This document shows, one piece after another, positions 11,561-25,200 of a stretch of DNA of 64,000 bases. A model generated the notes under the pieces. It saw nothing but the letters and a program-made list of their open reading frames with translations, searched no databases and had not been told where the DNA came from. Source of the stretch: Vanilla planifolia (Eukaryota; Streptophyta; Magnoliopsida; Asparagales; Orchidaceae); assembly GCA_023846275.1 (NCBI GenBank), contig CM043869.1:21001275-21065274 (forward strand), written 5' to 3'. The first letter of the stretch is position 1, and the number at the start of each line of letters is the position of its first letter. Position numbers and translations under genes: made by a program.

Positions 11561-12388
11561 TAACTAAATAATACATAATATATATATTTTTTTAAAAAAA
11601 TATTCATTTATTACAAATGTCAACATGAACTAACTCAAGAGACTACATAACTTTCTATAACTTAAGAATGATGATTATTGGTGCTTATCAAAAATATAAC
11701 TTTCACAATATAATCCACATTAAAAATAAAAAAATATGATTCAATATTTTTTATTTTATAACTTAAATCTAACAAAATACAAATAATCATTCTAATAATA
11801 TCACAACTAGGATTTATTCTTAACCTGTACTACAAATACATTACTTTTAATATCAAATTTTTTTTATTAAGAACACCTCCTTGACACCATTCATTCTCAA
11901 ATATAAAAAATAATGTTTTTATATCTCTTATCTAATACTTAATGAACCGTAAGCTAAAAATTCAAATACTAAACAAATATCATGAACCAATTTTTTTTAT
12001 CATTTATCCTTCATTATGATTTAAAAAAGTTTCTTGACATCTATTCTATCAACTTAAGTCTTTATTCATATTCAGATAAAAATTTGTAGACTTTGAAACT
12101 TAAAAAAGTCCACATCATTGTAGTACTTGAAGTTGAATATAAAAGTTAAATGAAATTCAAAACATTGTTTCAAGGTGGCCTTGGTTTACACATCCTTTAC
12201 ACCTCTTTAAAGGGAAAATATTAATTAACTCAAAATCTTAATCAATAAATATTGGCCTCATACATCGCATATACATCTTTAATGATTTGGAAACTAATTA
12301 GAATGATAAAAGGGAAGCTAAGTAAAGATATAGATCCTACCAAAAAATGTGATCCCAGATTTCTGAAATCGATTGGAGTTCCTGGGCT

Positions 12389-12537
12389 TCACTTACATGC
12401 TTTCCTTCCCCTAAATTGCTTACCACTTTGCCTTTGCTACTTTTTTTCTCTTGACGAGAACGAGCTGCTCTCACTCTTTTGGTAGCCAGTGACATCTCCT
12501 TCGAGTGCTGCTTCAGCCTCTTGCTTAGCCCACCAGT
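12389..12537 (-). pseudogene. SDA1: SDA1 homologue, copy 1, last exon (frameshifted)
   Basis: After an acceptor ending TTAACCAG, the exon reads TGGLSKRLKQHSKEMSLATK and continues with the basic SDA1 tail. SDA1 is a nuclear protein needed for 60S subunit maturation and export; its C-terminus is a lysine/arginine-rich tail ending near KQFRGRKAWK. Here an A run has 7 bases against 8 in copy 2, so the frame slips and the tail FRGRK followed by the stop at 12389-12391 lies in another frame. Exon length is 149 bp against 150 bp in copy 2. The family call is firm; the gene is not functional in this form. Confidence 0.88.
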
Positions 12538-12539
12538 CT

Positions 12540-12672
12540 GGTTAAACAATAATAACAACTTATCTTAGCTGACCCAGATAAAAATTAGCTTTGAAATAAA
12601 AAAAATCATGTAACAAAACAAAAGAACATGATTCTCTTACAATTAAAAATGGCAAATGTAACTGTGACATAC
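12540..12672 (-). other. Intron between SDA1 copy 1 terminal exons
   Basis: A+T-rich interval of about 135 bp with a clean GTATGT donor and a pyrimidine-rich acceptor ending CAG. It matches the corresponding intron in copy 2 over its whole length, showing that the duplicated unit is a genomic, intron-bearing copy and not a processed retrocopy. Confidence 0.7.
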
Positions 12673-12782
12673 CTTATTTTTTGTTTCACGACAGTTTTAG
12701 CCTCGTATTTTTCTCTATCCCCTCTGCCTGCTGGAATGAGAGCTGCTCTCTCCTGCTTGCTGAGCTTGCTCCTCACGTGCAC
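12673..12782 (-). pseudogene. SDA1: SDA1 homologue, copy 1, penultimate exon
   Basis: The exon lies between an acceptor (TTTAG) and a donor (GTATGTCA) and reads VHVRSKLSKQERAALIPAGR, then GDREKYEAKTVVKQK. It corresponds to the SDA1 segment usually reading AHIKRKLTKEERLAMVRAGR. No stop occurs in this exon, whereas copy 2 has a TGA at the residue after ALI. The exon is 110 bp, two bases longer than the 108 bp that would keep frame with the last exon; the extra bases are in the A-rich end next to the donor. Confidence 0.87.
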
Positions 12783-14799
12783 CTAAACACAATGCATGAT
12801 TATCATTTGTTAACCAATGAAGTTTAGTAAATTGCTTTTAAAATTGACAAACCAACTTGGATGAGTCAAATGTCATTGTATGCGCTCAACTCAGAAATAA
12901 AATAAACTTGAATACTTCCAAGAGGTTCTTATTGTTCTTATTCCTGCCATTTCAATGAGATCACTTCCAAAGAATGGCCGGTGAGAAACATCAAAGAAAG
13001 CCTAATCACATACAACTAGAATTTGAACAAACAAAAACCATTTAGTTTATAAGTATTATAGGAAATTTTCATCTCCAAAGCATGCCATGATAAAATTATC
13101 TCATTAAGAAATAGTTAAATACAATGCCACAGAAAGTAAAATTTTGAATATCCTAATGCAATGTTAATAGCATACAATATTTTTTCATGTGCACAACTCT
13201 TTTAGAAATATAACACTGCTAAAGAGAAAAAGCAGTGAGTGGATATATGAACACACAATAAAATGGCAAAGAAAACTCCTGAGGCTTGTTAATTTCTTTG
13301 ATAGAAGCCATGTAATACCACCCAGCCTTCTCAAAGTCACCCTAATAAGCAATCAAATACAACAAGATTTAAGACAAATAAAAAGAAAAGTGCAATTTGT
13401 ATACTAGAGTACAGAAAGTCTCAATCATTGGGACCAATGATCAAGCATCGTGTCAAGAGTATAAAAAAGAATGGTTGATAATATAAACATCACAGATAAG
13501 GGACTGTTCATACCTTGCTGTGCTATGATCTTGCCAAATTGTAGTAGGAATGAGCTCTCATCAACCCATGATTAATTACAGATAGTGATGTCTCAGTTAA
13601 CTATTCAACAAGAAAATGCTGACCGGTAAAGAAGAAATGATTTGCAAAATGATTCAATGCCATTGAACAAAATGGATATATTTGAAAAGCTCTTTGCATC
13701 TTCAGCATTCCTTTTTGAATACCATCAACTGCAAAAAATAACACTAAGATGAATTAGCCATCAATAAAAAAAATATTTCAGTGAACCAAACCCACCCCAT
13801 TATGAACAAACAAAAAAATGAACTGCCTACGCTACCTCCTAGATTGACAAGTAAAATCTCACCTTCATTTGTTTGCAATTCCATAATTCCAAGAGCCACA
13901 AGAGCATCAATATTTTTTGGATCTAACTACTCAATGGAAACAAAATAAAAGGCGAATATAAGAATGTACAGGTCATGTCATGAAATTTGTACTATAAATA
14001 AAAACTAACTTACATCAAGCACTAGATGAAAGGATTGTCAAGCCTTGTGAAATTAACCAAGTCTGTATCTACAGTAACCTATACTAAGCCTCACAGTTCT
14101 AGGACAGCTAGGATAAGCTATTAGTGCTTTCTGGTCAATATCGTAATCAGTTCGTTAAAAGAGTTGCCTGACTAAAAAATTCGGATCATGGTAATGCATA
14201 ACACAATAAACATGGAAGTACTAATATAGATACATTAAGGTATCAAATGCATGTCACTATATACCAATTATAAAAATAAATTGGCACTTTCAAGATTCAC
14301 TGAAATTAACACCACATTAGTGATTAAATGCTTGAAATGCCACAATGCAACAAACCAAATATATGCTCAAAAGAACATAGGATGACACATCTTGCCACAT
14401 TTCAACAGAAAAATACCAAATAGAAGGGCATAATATAGGCTCCCAAAAAATTGAATATAGGAAGAATCTATTTCAAGCATGCATTACCCTACATAACATA
14501 GGGGTTTCATGAATTGAACTCAACTTCCAAGTCACAAAAAAAACTTAACTTGAACAATGAGTAAAGCATGCCCTAAACAGTATTTAATTTTTGCTATATA
14601 ATATTGAAATTGGAATCATCAAGAAAAAGAAAAGTCAATGCACAAAAATATTTTTATCATATGTTTGGCATAAGAAGTGCTTAAACAGACCTTATAATAG
14701 TCTAAAGATCTCTTTTATGACTCTATTGCTTTCTGATACTGATCTTCATTCTCCCTAGCATCAAACTCAACACAAGCCTACAGTCAAGAACTTCCAATC

Positions 14800-15835
14800 A
14801 AGGTGGCAACAACAAAATTTAGTGTTTGTAAATAATGATTTTATGTAATAGAAAATAAACAATCTAAAAGTCAAACAAAATAGTAAAGGTTTAAGTCCAT
14901 GAATTTTTATCTATTATGCAAGAGAGATTTCCAACATTGAATGTTCATTCTTTCTATGCATCTTTTTTTCCTGAAAATTATCTAGTTTTATTCCTTGTTC
15001 TATTATCCCTCCTTTTGATAATATGATCACGCTTTATGAAGAAACTACAAAATCATAGAAAATTGAGTTAAAGCTGTTAAAAAAATCATAATATCAACTA
15101 GAAAGTAGTACTAAAGATAAAGGTCAAGTGAAATTTAAAATTCTGTAGAATATTTGTAGAAATTCAGATAATAATTAAATAGAAGTATTTCAAATAAAAC
15201 AAAATTCTGAACAACTCTAACTAGATGTGCAAAGTGCCAAAACGAATTTTCCATATCAAGCACTATGCTTGATCCATCTAAAGCAGGCCAACCAAAAGTA
15301 ATTGTTTAACTATAGACATATGCTAATGCTTGGTTAAAGAGAGAAGTTCATGCCTGAAGGTCAAGTAAAAAGCAAAAGATTCATAACTGGGCAAAATAAA
15401 GAGTAGACTAGAAATTCAAATATCATTATGGAAAAAACTATAATCTAATTTCCATAAATAATTGAAGCACGTGAATAAGCAAGCATTAAATTCCAATGCT
15501 AAGCCTAAGTGTCATTTGTTAGTACCTCACACTCCTAAGCTAGACATAATCCAGCTTAAGTGTATTAATTTATTCAATACTAGATATTAGATTAAGAAAG
15601 AGATAAATTATTTAGTATGTTTGCTTAAAAACTTATTAATGTCAATAACCATATCAAATATCAAAACATCTCATTAGCAATAATGAATACTTAAGCAACT
15701 AAAAAATGAAGATTTACTGTAAAAGAAATAGTTACTTCAAAATTACTAACTAACTAACATTAATATATCATGTTACACATTAATATGAGAGTAAATTTCA
15801 TTGAATCTTAGTTGTGATCAAATTCTATGTAGGTT
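14800..15835. other. A+T-rich DNA inside the CTR9 remnant
   Basis: No coding signal on either strand; it lies within the long interval between CTR9 exons at 14.78 and 19.18 kb and can be read as intron. No transposon ends recognised. Confidence 0.4.
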
Positions 15836-16570
15836 CCTTCAAAATTTATAATAGAGCATGCAAGTCAACAAGTATTCCAATAATAAATTCGTCCAAACTT
15901 AGTATATTCATTCAAAACACAATGTTTGGGTATAATAGACTTGTGGAGTATCATAATATATTTATAATGTTCTAAAAGTACTCTTTGTTCTAGTCAGCAT
16001 CTGCTTGTCTCCGCCTTTCCAATAATGATGTCATTTTCTACAATCCCAATCATGTTTTCATCTCTCATCAAAGCTTCCTTAGAGTCCTCCACAAGGCAAT
16101 CTTTTAAATCGCTTCCTTTTAAGTCTTTCATAATGCCCCTTACTAAAAATAAGATATAACTATGGTGCCCAATGAATGGTCTCCCTTTATAAATTGCTTA
16201 TAAGTCTACATTTTGCTCTAATTCTCAACAAGTTCCTTCATGATTTATGATAATACATGTAGTTCATAAGTTTGCCAATAATAAGCAAGTCTAATTTTAT
16301 CAGATTTAATTAAAATAAAAAGTTGATCAGGTTTGCATAGGTTAGGCTAGTGGATTATTATAATATATTTATAAGATCCTTAAAATGCCATTTGTCATAG
16401 TAGGACTCCATCTCTCCAAAAATGATACCATTTTCTTTGATCTCAACCATGTTTCCATCTCCTCATCCAAGCTTCTTAAATTCCTTCACAAGGCATTCAT
16501 TTGAATCACTTCCATTCAAAAATAAGATGCAACAAAGGTTTTCGATGAATGTTCTCCCTTGATTACATCT
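15836..16570. repeat. Diverged tandem duplication, two units of ~370-400 bp
   Basis: Two successive segments share an ordered set of landmarks: a phrase like AGTTCCTTCA..ATTTATAATA, then CCAATAATAA, then ATTATAATATATTTATAA, then TCTCCxxxxTTCCAATAATGATxxCATTTTCT, CAATCATGTTTTCATCTC and CACAAGGCAATC. The first runs about 15836-16180 and the second about 16215-16570. The second unit differs at many positions, so the duplication is old. It lies in the long interval between CTR9 exons. Confidence 0.6.
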
Positions 16571-19180
16571 CTAAATTGAAGGTTATGATCCTTGTTGAAA
16601 ATTTTTTATACTCTGCTTTATTTTTAATTAATTTTAGAAGTTATTGAATTATAAAAATACTTTCTATTATTTATTTGGTAATAGTAACAACAGCATTTTT
16701 CTTTCTCCCTTATTCCCTTTTTTTCAGGTAAACCTCAAGAACCTTTGTGACCCTCACTTGAGAAGGTTTGCAAAGGAATCAGCTACTTGGGAGAAGACAT
16801 TAACAAAGAAAAGGAATCAGGGATAGGAAAACATAGAAAGAAGAAGAAAGGAGAGCAACATAATAGGAAAAGAGAAACAAAATAAAAATCAGCAACACAA
16901 GTTAATTGCAATGCTGAATGAAGCAAGGCAGTCAAAGCAAATGAGCTGACAATAAACCTATTTGGGAGAAGTTTTTGGTTATACTTGTGCTGCCAACAGA
17001 GCTCAGCTTTGTATTTCTACTTTTTTTCCTAAAGAAAGAGGTTGTCGTGAATGTTTACAAGCCAGCAAGTGCTAGTGTTGTAGCAAGCTGAAGCTTAATG
17101 GGAAAAGAGCATTCTGCCAAACTGGGAATGGGAAACTCTAGTTAAAGTGAACTTCAGCTTTAGTTAAAAATTAAGAAATGTATTACTATTCTGAATAATT
17201 ATAATGTAGAAAGACTACTCCTATACTTCCAACAAACAAGGGAAAGTGAGAGAAGCCACAACTAAGGAATATTTTGTTAAAATTATTGTTACAACTTAAA
17301 TCCAAAAAAAAAAGCAAAAAATAGTTTGAGAAACTATGATAAAAGAACTTAGAGGTGATTTTAACTACTGCAAACTAAAAAACAAAATTATTAAGATCAA
17401 TATCTAAATGCAATTTTTTTATTATTGATACATACATTCTTAAGAATTTTAGGAAATTGAAATAAAATATTTTGGGATATTAAAACCATAGATCCTTATG
17501 AGTTATTAATGAATTTCCTTGTAAGAAATGAAAAATAAAAAGAAAGGATAAAAAAAAGATAGATTTTTTTAATCAATGTAAATTCAAATAGATGATAATA
17601 CAGCAGATATAAAAATTTGAGAATTCAAGTATGGCATACAAGTCTCATGTTTGCATTCATGTTTTGATACATCAATGCTTTTATGACATTGTGTAATTAA
17701 AACACAACATAATAGAAATACAATAGAAGATAAAAAGATAAATAAATGAAAAAGTATCTTATAATATGATGTAAATTATAACTGCGTTTAATATCCTGAA
17801 TTAAAAAAAAGAATAAAAAAAATTCTATATTTTATTTCATGATTCCACTATATATGATGAGCTCAAGACATGATATGCTAAAAATGATTAGCATTAGTTT
17901 TATCAAGTTATGAAATGGCATTATAGATCTCCCTACTACTACTAGCACCTTTTACAAAGTTGATGTTCTATAATGATATTATGTGATTGATAGGACTAAC
18001 CAGTTATGACATGCTTATTAGTAAAGGTGTAGAGATTATGTGATTAGATGTCATACAGTTATGAGATAACATATGATAGAAATATATGATAATAGTAATA
18101 TAAGAAATATGAGTTCAATTATAATAAATTAAGGAAAAAGAAAAAAAGATAAATAGAGAAATTAATAAGAAAAGATTTATAATATGTATATGAAAAATAT
18201 ATAATATATAAATGTGGACTCTTATATTACAAAGCTTATTTTTTATTACTATTGGCGACTCATTTCTTCTCCGAGTATTATAGAGATGTCATGTTTATAC
18301 TCATATTTATATCACTATATCATATCATGTTAATGTTACATATAATATTTACTTATTAAACATTGTATAACTTATTTTTCTATTTATATTACAAGACATA
18401 TTATAAATTCACAAAGAGATAATTTCCAAAGACATGTAAGATGATCATGAATATGATATTATGTAGATTATAGTTTTGTAATTGACATAGCATCTTTGAC
18501 TTTCAGTTAGAACAGGTATACATATTTATAGTTTTGAATCTATTTTTTGCCACCCACATCTATTTTGACATTAATATCTTCAATAATGCTTCTATAACAA
18601 ACTATTAGTATGTGCATATAATAGGTGCAAGCAGAGTTAACAACATCTCTATACTATTCTCCATTATCCTTGCCATCCCTTGCCATAATACATCATCATC
18701 ATTTCTCTTTCCACCTCCATGAACCTCAACAACCATAAAATTAGTAAAGGGTTTAAGGTTTCTCCAATATAGAAAGAAGAAGAGGATTTCGATATTAACT
18801 TTGCTTTTTAACATCGTTTAGGTGTATGTACCTACTTTCTTACTATAGGGTACTTAAAAAGACCTAAATGGCCAATTATAAAACTCATGAAACTTTAGTT
18901 GAGAATAACCCCCAACACCAAAAACCTATATGCATTTTTTCTAAATTTAATTAATTCTAATAATAGTCTAAAAATTAGTAATTTTGTACATACCTCAAAC
19001 AAAATACTAAAAAAAATATTATTCTATTCAAAATACTTAATTAAAAGGTCACAAGCTAGTTGTAATTCCTCAATATGCTGCCTTAAGTTTTATAACATTC
19101 CCCTCAATACATGTAACAAGCTCTACATCGATATAGAGGACTCATTTAACCAAAGTACATACTTCACAAAGTAAAAGTAC
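16571..19180. other. A+T-rich intron-like DNA, nothing recognised
   Basis: Only short frames occur (for example plus 16644-16826 and minus 18605-18814) and none has a motif I can place. Poly-A/T runs and short ATATA stretches are frequent. It separates the 19.2 kb CTR9 exon from the rest and can be intron plus decayed insertions. Confidence 0.4.
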
Positions 19181-19288
19181 CTGATCCAAAAGTGCAGCAA
19201 CATTACTTTTGTCTTCACCTAAAACAGAATTGAATTGGCTTAATGCTTGATGCTTGTGCTAGGTCACTTTTGGCCACATAAAGCTGTC

Positions 19289-22200
19289 CTGCAAAAATTA
19301 CAACCAGTGAAACATAAAGGATTAATTAACTGGAATCTTCATCATGTAATATACCTAATAAAAAACTTTAAAAATTTGTGCAAGTCAAAGAAAATATGTT
19401 GATATTGGTTTTGAAGTATAAAATACTTAATTCTAATTTATGTGATCAAGAGAAACATGATAATATTGAAAAGATATTATGTTTTTAAAAGTTGCAAAAG
19501 TTTAAGACAAGACACGTCATGATGAAATCATTTAAAAGCAAATGAGTTGTTACCAAAGTAACATTAAAGATGTCGTTAAATGGGATGATTCAACATTATG
19601 GCATAGCATCAATCTTCTTAAAAAAATAATTCAAATCATTTTAAATTGAAAAAATGTACAATTATGTTTTTCACTAGAGAACAAAATTATATCACTTTGC
19701 ACTGTTTGGTTCAAGATCATAATCAACATATCAATTAAGAAAATAGTCCACCTATCCAAAATCAAATGATTATTTAAAGCACATGGCAAAGGCAAAGCTT
19801 TACCAAAAAAATCAAAAGTTTTATTGCCCTGACCCTAACGTCTTTTTAGCTCTCTTTCTTGGTGAAAACAATCCCATTCTAATGTTCAATTATGTCACCT
19901 TTATCAATAATAACTTCTTAATTACCAAGCATGAGCACCATGTAGCATAACTGGTCAAACACTGGCAATATGAATTTGCCTACCAGTCCTAACAAAGCCT
20001 TACCAGATACAACAACAAGCAAACTTTTACAACTTAAATGCATGGCATTAACTCCAAAAGATGGTGCCTCAAGTTATGTCCCAACAATTTGTATAATAAA
20101 TCCAATATACTTGAAGCATATCCAAGTAGCAATAAATTTTTCCAACATTACCACCATAATCTTTAAACATCATTACCACTACAATTTCGTTTTTATACTC
20201 AATATTTAATTCAAAAGCCTTTCTAAAGCTTTCTTACATATTTCAACAGTCCAATTAGTTTAGAAGAGGATTCAAATAGATCTCAAAAAACAGAAAATTT
20301 CGTGAAGTACAAACACTCTTAATGAAGGTATTGTATGCTTGTCAAACTCTCAAACTTGGGCTTCAAGACCATGTATTAGAAGTGTCATGTTGCATCACTA
20401 ATATAAATTTGAAAAAAGCACATTATCATATCCTCCAGAAAATTCTAGGATGTATTGCACATTCTTTTAACAAGTGCCTAACACTCTTCCTAACCCTAAA
20501 AAAGGGTGAAAGTTTGACAAGCATCAAAATAATTTGTGTTTCATGGAAAATAGAAATGTTGCATGATGATTGATGTCATTCAAACATTCTTAAGGAAAAA
20601 ATAACTATTCACTTTGCTCTAATCTTTATAGGTTAGAATCTTTATGCATAATATTCACACTTATGCATAAATTTTTTATAGCATTTTCTTGTAATTAAAA
20701 GTAAACTATTATTCATATTTGTATGCTAAAGTTAATGATTTTATACTTATAAATAATTGAATGTTTTGCATGCAATAAAAGTGAAATTTTGTAAGTGTGT
20801 AACCTTAATTGTGTGTATTCATAGTTCTCTCTCCACATAATGCATAGTTCTAGTCACATATAGATTGCAACCATTTAAATGTTTTTTTTATTAGTAGGTT
20901 ACATTAAAATTTTTTACTTTGTGTATCATATAAAATTTTGTGGTTATTCTATTAAAGATTTTTTAAATTCCACAGTCCTTGTATTTAGTACATGTTACAT
21001 AGGCAAAAGAATGCTCAAGGTTCCTTATCTAATATAGTTTTTACTACTCATAAAGTCAACATGGTCATGCTCATTAACATTTATTAGGTTGATCATTATT
21101 CTAATCCAAACTTGTTTTTGAAGTAATATTTTTGATAAATTTAGTCTTTTTCTTCTTTTATCATTACTATTACCATCACCTAGAAAGTATAAATCACCTC
21201 TAATATAATCATACCTAAAGTGCACTTCGCAATCTTATAGATATTGACAAAGCTTGTTGTTTCACAAGTCAAGCGCATGCATCTAACTCATTGCCTCGTC
21301 CAAACAATAAAAATTGAGCTAAATCTAAAACATATTAGATGAACCATCTTAAGCAGGCCCAACTAGATTATGCTTAAGCCAACTAAAAAATTCATGTATA
21401 TCTTAAAACTCAATTATAAAGTAAACTCCAAATACATGTTTTCTCATATACTATTTTTGTTTCTTCTACATATATATAAATATAAAAAAAATGTAAACAA
21501 AAGCATAGCTAATTTGAGTAATTTAACAAATTTTCTTCAATTTTGTACACAAAAATGCATATTTTACAAAAGCGTTAACATTGCATAGAGGAGAAATCGT
21601 AAATGAAAATTAGAATATGTTACATGCTTTTTATAACAACAACAAAATTTAATTCAATGCAACACAATGCCACTACTTTTTAATACTCATCCATTATATA
21701 TTAAAAAATGTGGTGTTGTATTTTTCTACATATTTGATCATATTTTATATTTTTAATGATTTTGAAAAGAAAAATATGTTTTATTTTGTTGCATGGGCCT
21801 TAGTCACTAGGTATTACGAAGAGATGCCCATTCTTGTAACCATTACATGATCAGTTTGTATGGGTGGGAATGATCAAACCATATGAGGTTGCATCACCAA
21901 TTGTGGGCATGTTCAATTCCAACAAATTCAAAAACAACTTAGGCAAACTAGATTTATCTATTGATGCATAGTGCACATATAGATGCTTGCCTCCCAACTA
22001 CATATGCACAAATAAAGCAATGCATGTAAATTTTAGTTGCACAAAGAGAGAAATGCCCATAAAAATATTCACTCCACAATAGTTATTTCTATACAAGTGC
22101 AGACAATGTCTAATATATGTTTTGGATAATGAGTATAGTCATATGTACAAAAAGAAGTTCATGCGTTCATAAATTACATTATGTACATGCAAACATGGTT

Positions 22201-25200
22201 ATATGAGAACAAAAATCATTATGTACAATCATGCATAAATGAAAACAATGCATCCATTGACCATAAAAAAATTCTAATAAAAATTAATGCATGTATAAGA
22301 TGTATTAAATGTCTGTAGATACACACACACATAGAAAAATAATGGGCTAGACAAAATGACACAATATAAAACTTTATAAGAGCCAAATACCATTATGAAA
22401 GGTTTCCCTTTTTAATATTGTTTTTTATGATATTTTTAGAGAAGAAATAATTGTTGTTGAGCCCAAGATGACCAGAGATTAAAGAACCAGAGGTGCTGGT
22501 CGCTTCATGTGTACGTATAGAGGGACCTCTCTCAAGTCTTTCCCTTGGTATATCTTGTCAGTCATGTTTGTTGTACTAGCTCTAACACTTCTTTCTTCTT
22601 ATTTCTTTGTGTGTCTATATAACTGTTAAAGTAAGAACAACATGGTTTTACATCTTTCTCATGTTACTTTTGTTGGTCCTATAAAAATTGCTATAAAAAT
22701 ATAGTTTCAATAGATATAAGTTCATTGTGTTGTCACTTTCATCTTCATTGCACCACAAAAATTGAAATTTAGATTTCCTCTTATATTTAAATTTTCTTGC
22801 AAGAGTTTAATAGCATGCTTAAATTTAAATTCATTAACTACTTTTACTTGGAATTTACCAACAAATTGTTAGACAAAGGATAGTTGCCTTTCAAAAACTT
22901 GGTTATTTTGTCTGATTTGCAATAGAGAAGGTTTCAATTATTTGAGTTATTATTTTAAACTGGTCGTCATGCCTCATCAAAATCATAACTTACATATGTC
23001 GTTGTTGCAATTAGGTACAAAACACATGTCTTTCAAAATTTATTGCATGCATTTTTTTTCTCATTTTAATTACCATATTTGAATTAACATTTCTTTACTC
23101 TGAATTTCAAACACATTATATAAGTCCCATAGTTTGGTCTTGGACATAAAATCCCAAAGACTGCAACTAGACACCACCTCAAACCTTTGAGTGTGCATTG
23201 CATTACAATCTCGTTTATCCAAGACCATTACATGAATTATACGACACCATTGCACCATATTGACTCGACATTAAGATTCAAAAATGTCAAGTCCTTTATA
23301 TTAATTTGTTCTCACCTCTTTCTGGTCTTACTCTTCCACCATTGAATAAGAGAATTGTGATAACCCTTCTCCCTTAACAAATTAATTGATCTAAAATTAA
23401 CATGTTCAAATCATACAAGAAAACACTCCAGGCAATAACATTTTTATCACTTTGATTATTTCTAATCATATCATTTCGAGTATATCTACCACATGTTCTA
23501 TTTTGTATACTTGAATTCACACGCAATATTTAAAATCATATAATATTTTTTATTCCACTTGATTTTAAAAAACATATATGTAAAAATGAGTAAGATTTTT
23601 TGATCACACAATATAACAAAAGCATTCCTCAATTCCTTCAACATGTTTGAATTAGATTATAACCATCCTATAAATTTTTTTATTTTTTTTAAATTTATAT
23701 TAGAAATAATGAAATCTCTCTTTTTCTTATATTTTAGTATCATATAATAGTAATCCTTAGCAATTGTACTCTTCTGGGTTTTACTAAAAATGAATTCCAT
23801 GTTCAGTTAAACATAATAAAATAACCTCTTTCTTAGTGCTATCAACAAAAGCATCATCAAAAGTAAAAATAAGAATGCACCATTGTGAATATAGAACCAA
23901 TGCAAAAAATTACAATTGAGAAACCTTTAATCAACAATACTTGAATGCACATATGCATCATTACTTTTATATGCATACTTTCATAACTTCAATATGTCTA
24001 AAGCTAAGCTTTTCCCTATCACAAGGCCTTTCAAAACACTATTATTGGACTTCAATCATTTCCCTTCTAGATTTCTTCATAGAACCCCTTAGCTAGTGAA
24101 TAGTCAAAATAATTGATCTTCTAAACACACAACCAAATTGAATCAACAATATATTAGTTTTGTGTCATAATTTAAGCTCTTTAAATGATAAACTTCACTT
24201 TTGAAAACTATCATCACTAAACTTATAGAATCATACCTTACCTTTTTTTCATCTTTATTTAATGGCCATTATCATCATATGTTTTATTGTAACATGTTTT
24301 ACACATCTATAATAAAATCATGATCATATGATGCTTAGTAAAATGTAAGCAAACACAAAAAATACAAGCATGAATGTCAATCATCTTTGTTGATAGATTT
24401 CAATTCATTACTTATTATAGTTGCCAAGCATTATATAACACTAAGTAAATATAGATGTATAAGTTTGCTATATCAATTCCTCTTGTAAAGGTCTCCCCTT
24501 AAAATAGATATCAAATTATGTGCCATTATATGATCCATATTTCCTTCATTTCATGTGTTTTACACTTACTACAATATATCTTTCCAAATTTCCAAGACTA
24601 TTTCTCAATTCCCTTACTTGACTAGTTCAACTCATTCCAATAATTTAACAACACTACTTCTCTTCCTCCTCTTCTCTTTAAGTTGTCAACCACGATCAAA
24701 ATGTTTTAATTTTATTCAAAACACCCTCATCATCCATGGTCATCCTCTTATATACTAAATATTGATGCTTCATTTCCCTTCAACAATTAAACCTCTTCAG
24801 TTTAGTGACTTCATGCCTCCAAATCGCTTGAAATTTAATAGTTTTGCAAAAAATTAGGTTATTGTTATGTCAATTTTGACAGTACAATAAGGTTAGGAAA
24901 ATTAAAAAATAAGATTTAATAAAAATTAGGAAATTCTAAGATTTCTTGCTTTTTTTTAATAATTTGAACTTCAAAAGTTTAGTCGTTAATTTTGTATGTT
25001 CTTCTTAACGAAATCCACCTGTTTGCCAAATTTCATATCTTTTAATGAAATTTAATATTTTTAATAATTTAACCAAACCTAAAATAATTTTAAATCCTCA
25101 TTAACTTTTGGTTCAATGACTCACGCCTACTTTTTTAGATGCAAAATTTTTACTATGCTTATACTTGTAAATTCTATGCCTTTGTAAAATTTCATAATTT

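Larger units (their letters stand above)
11561..12995. repeat. Duplicated block, copy 1 (matches 57515-58935)
   Basis: This block aligns colinearly, in the same orientation and with small indels, with 57515-58935. It starts at a shared ATTCATTTATTACAAAT and ends at a shared AAACATCAAAGAAAGC. It contains the two last SDA1 exons on the minus strand plus about 0.8 kb of their 3' flank. By eye about nine bases in ten agree, so the duplication is old. Beyond about 12995 the two loci have unrelated sequence. Confidence 0.9.
13250..19288 (-). pseudogene. CTR9: CTR9/VIP6 homologue fragment (PAF1 complex TPR protein), broken
   Basis: Seven minus-strand exons in the right order match CTR9, the TPR scaffold of the nuclear PAF1 transcription elongation complex (VIP6/ELF8 in Arabidopsis). 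They are 19181-19288 (GQLYVAKSDLAQASS), 14691-14777 (ACVEFDARENEDQYQKAIES), 14014-14126 (AYPSCPRTVRLSIGYCRYRL), 13863-13926 (LDPKNIDALVALGIMELQTN), 13514-13728 (ANHFFFTGQHFLVE within it), and about 13250-13341 (GDFEKAGWYYMASIKEINKP). The 19181 exon also needs a one-base shift to keep its second half (GEDKSNVAALL). In-frame stops occur in the 14691, 14014 (two) and 13514 (two) exons; most replace expected Gln or Arg codons by C-to-T. Intron boundaries are largely kept. The N-terminal quarter and C-terminal half of the usual ~1000-residue protein are not found. It lies inside the SDA1 copy 1 span, same strand. Confidence 0.85.

Noticed and set aside
23070-23258. Minus-strand 62-codon frame with mixed composition
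   Set aside because: Too short, no recognised motif, no splice-site context and surrounded by A/T-rich DNA; likely chance.
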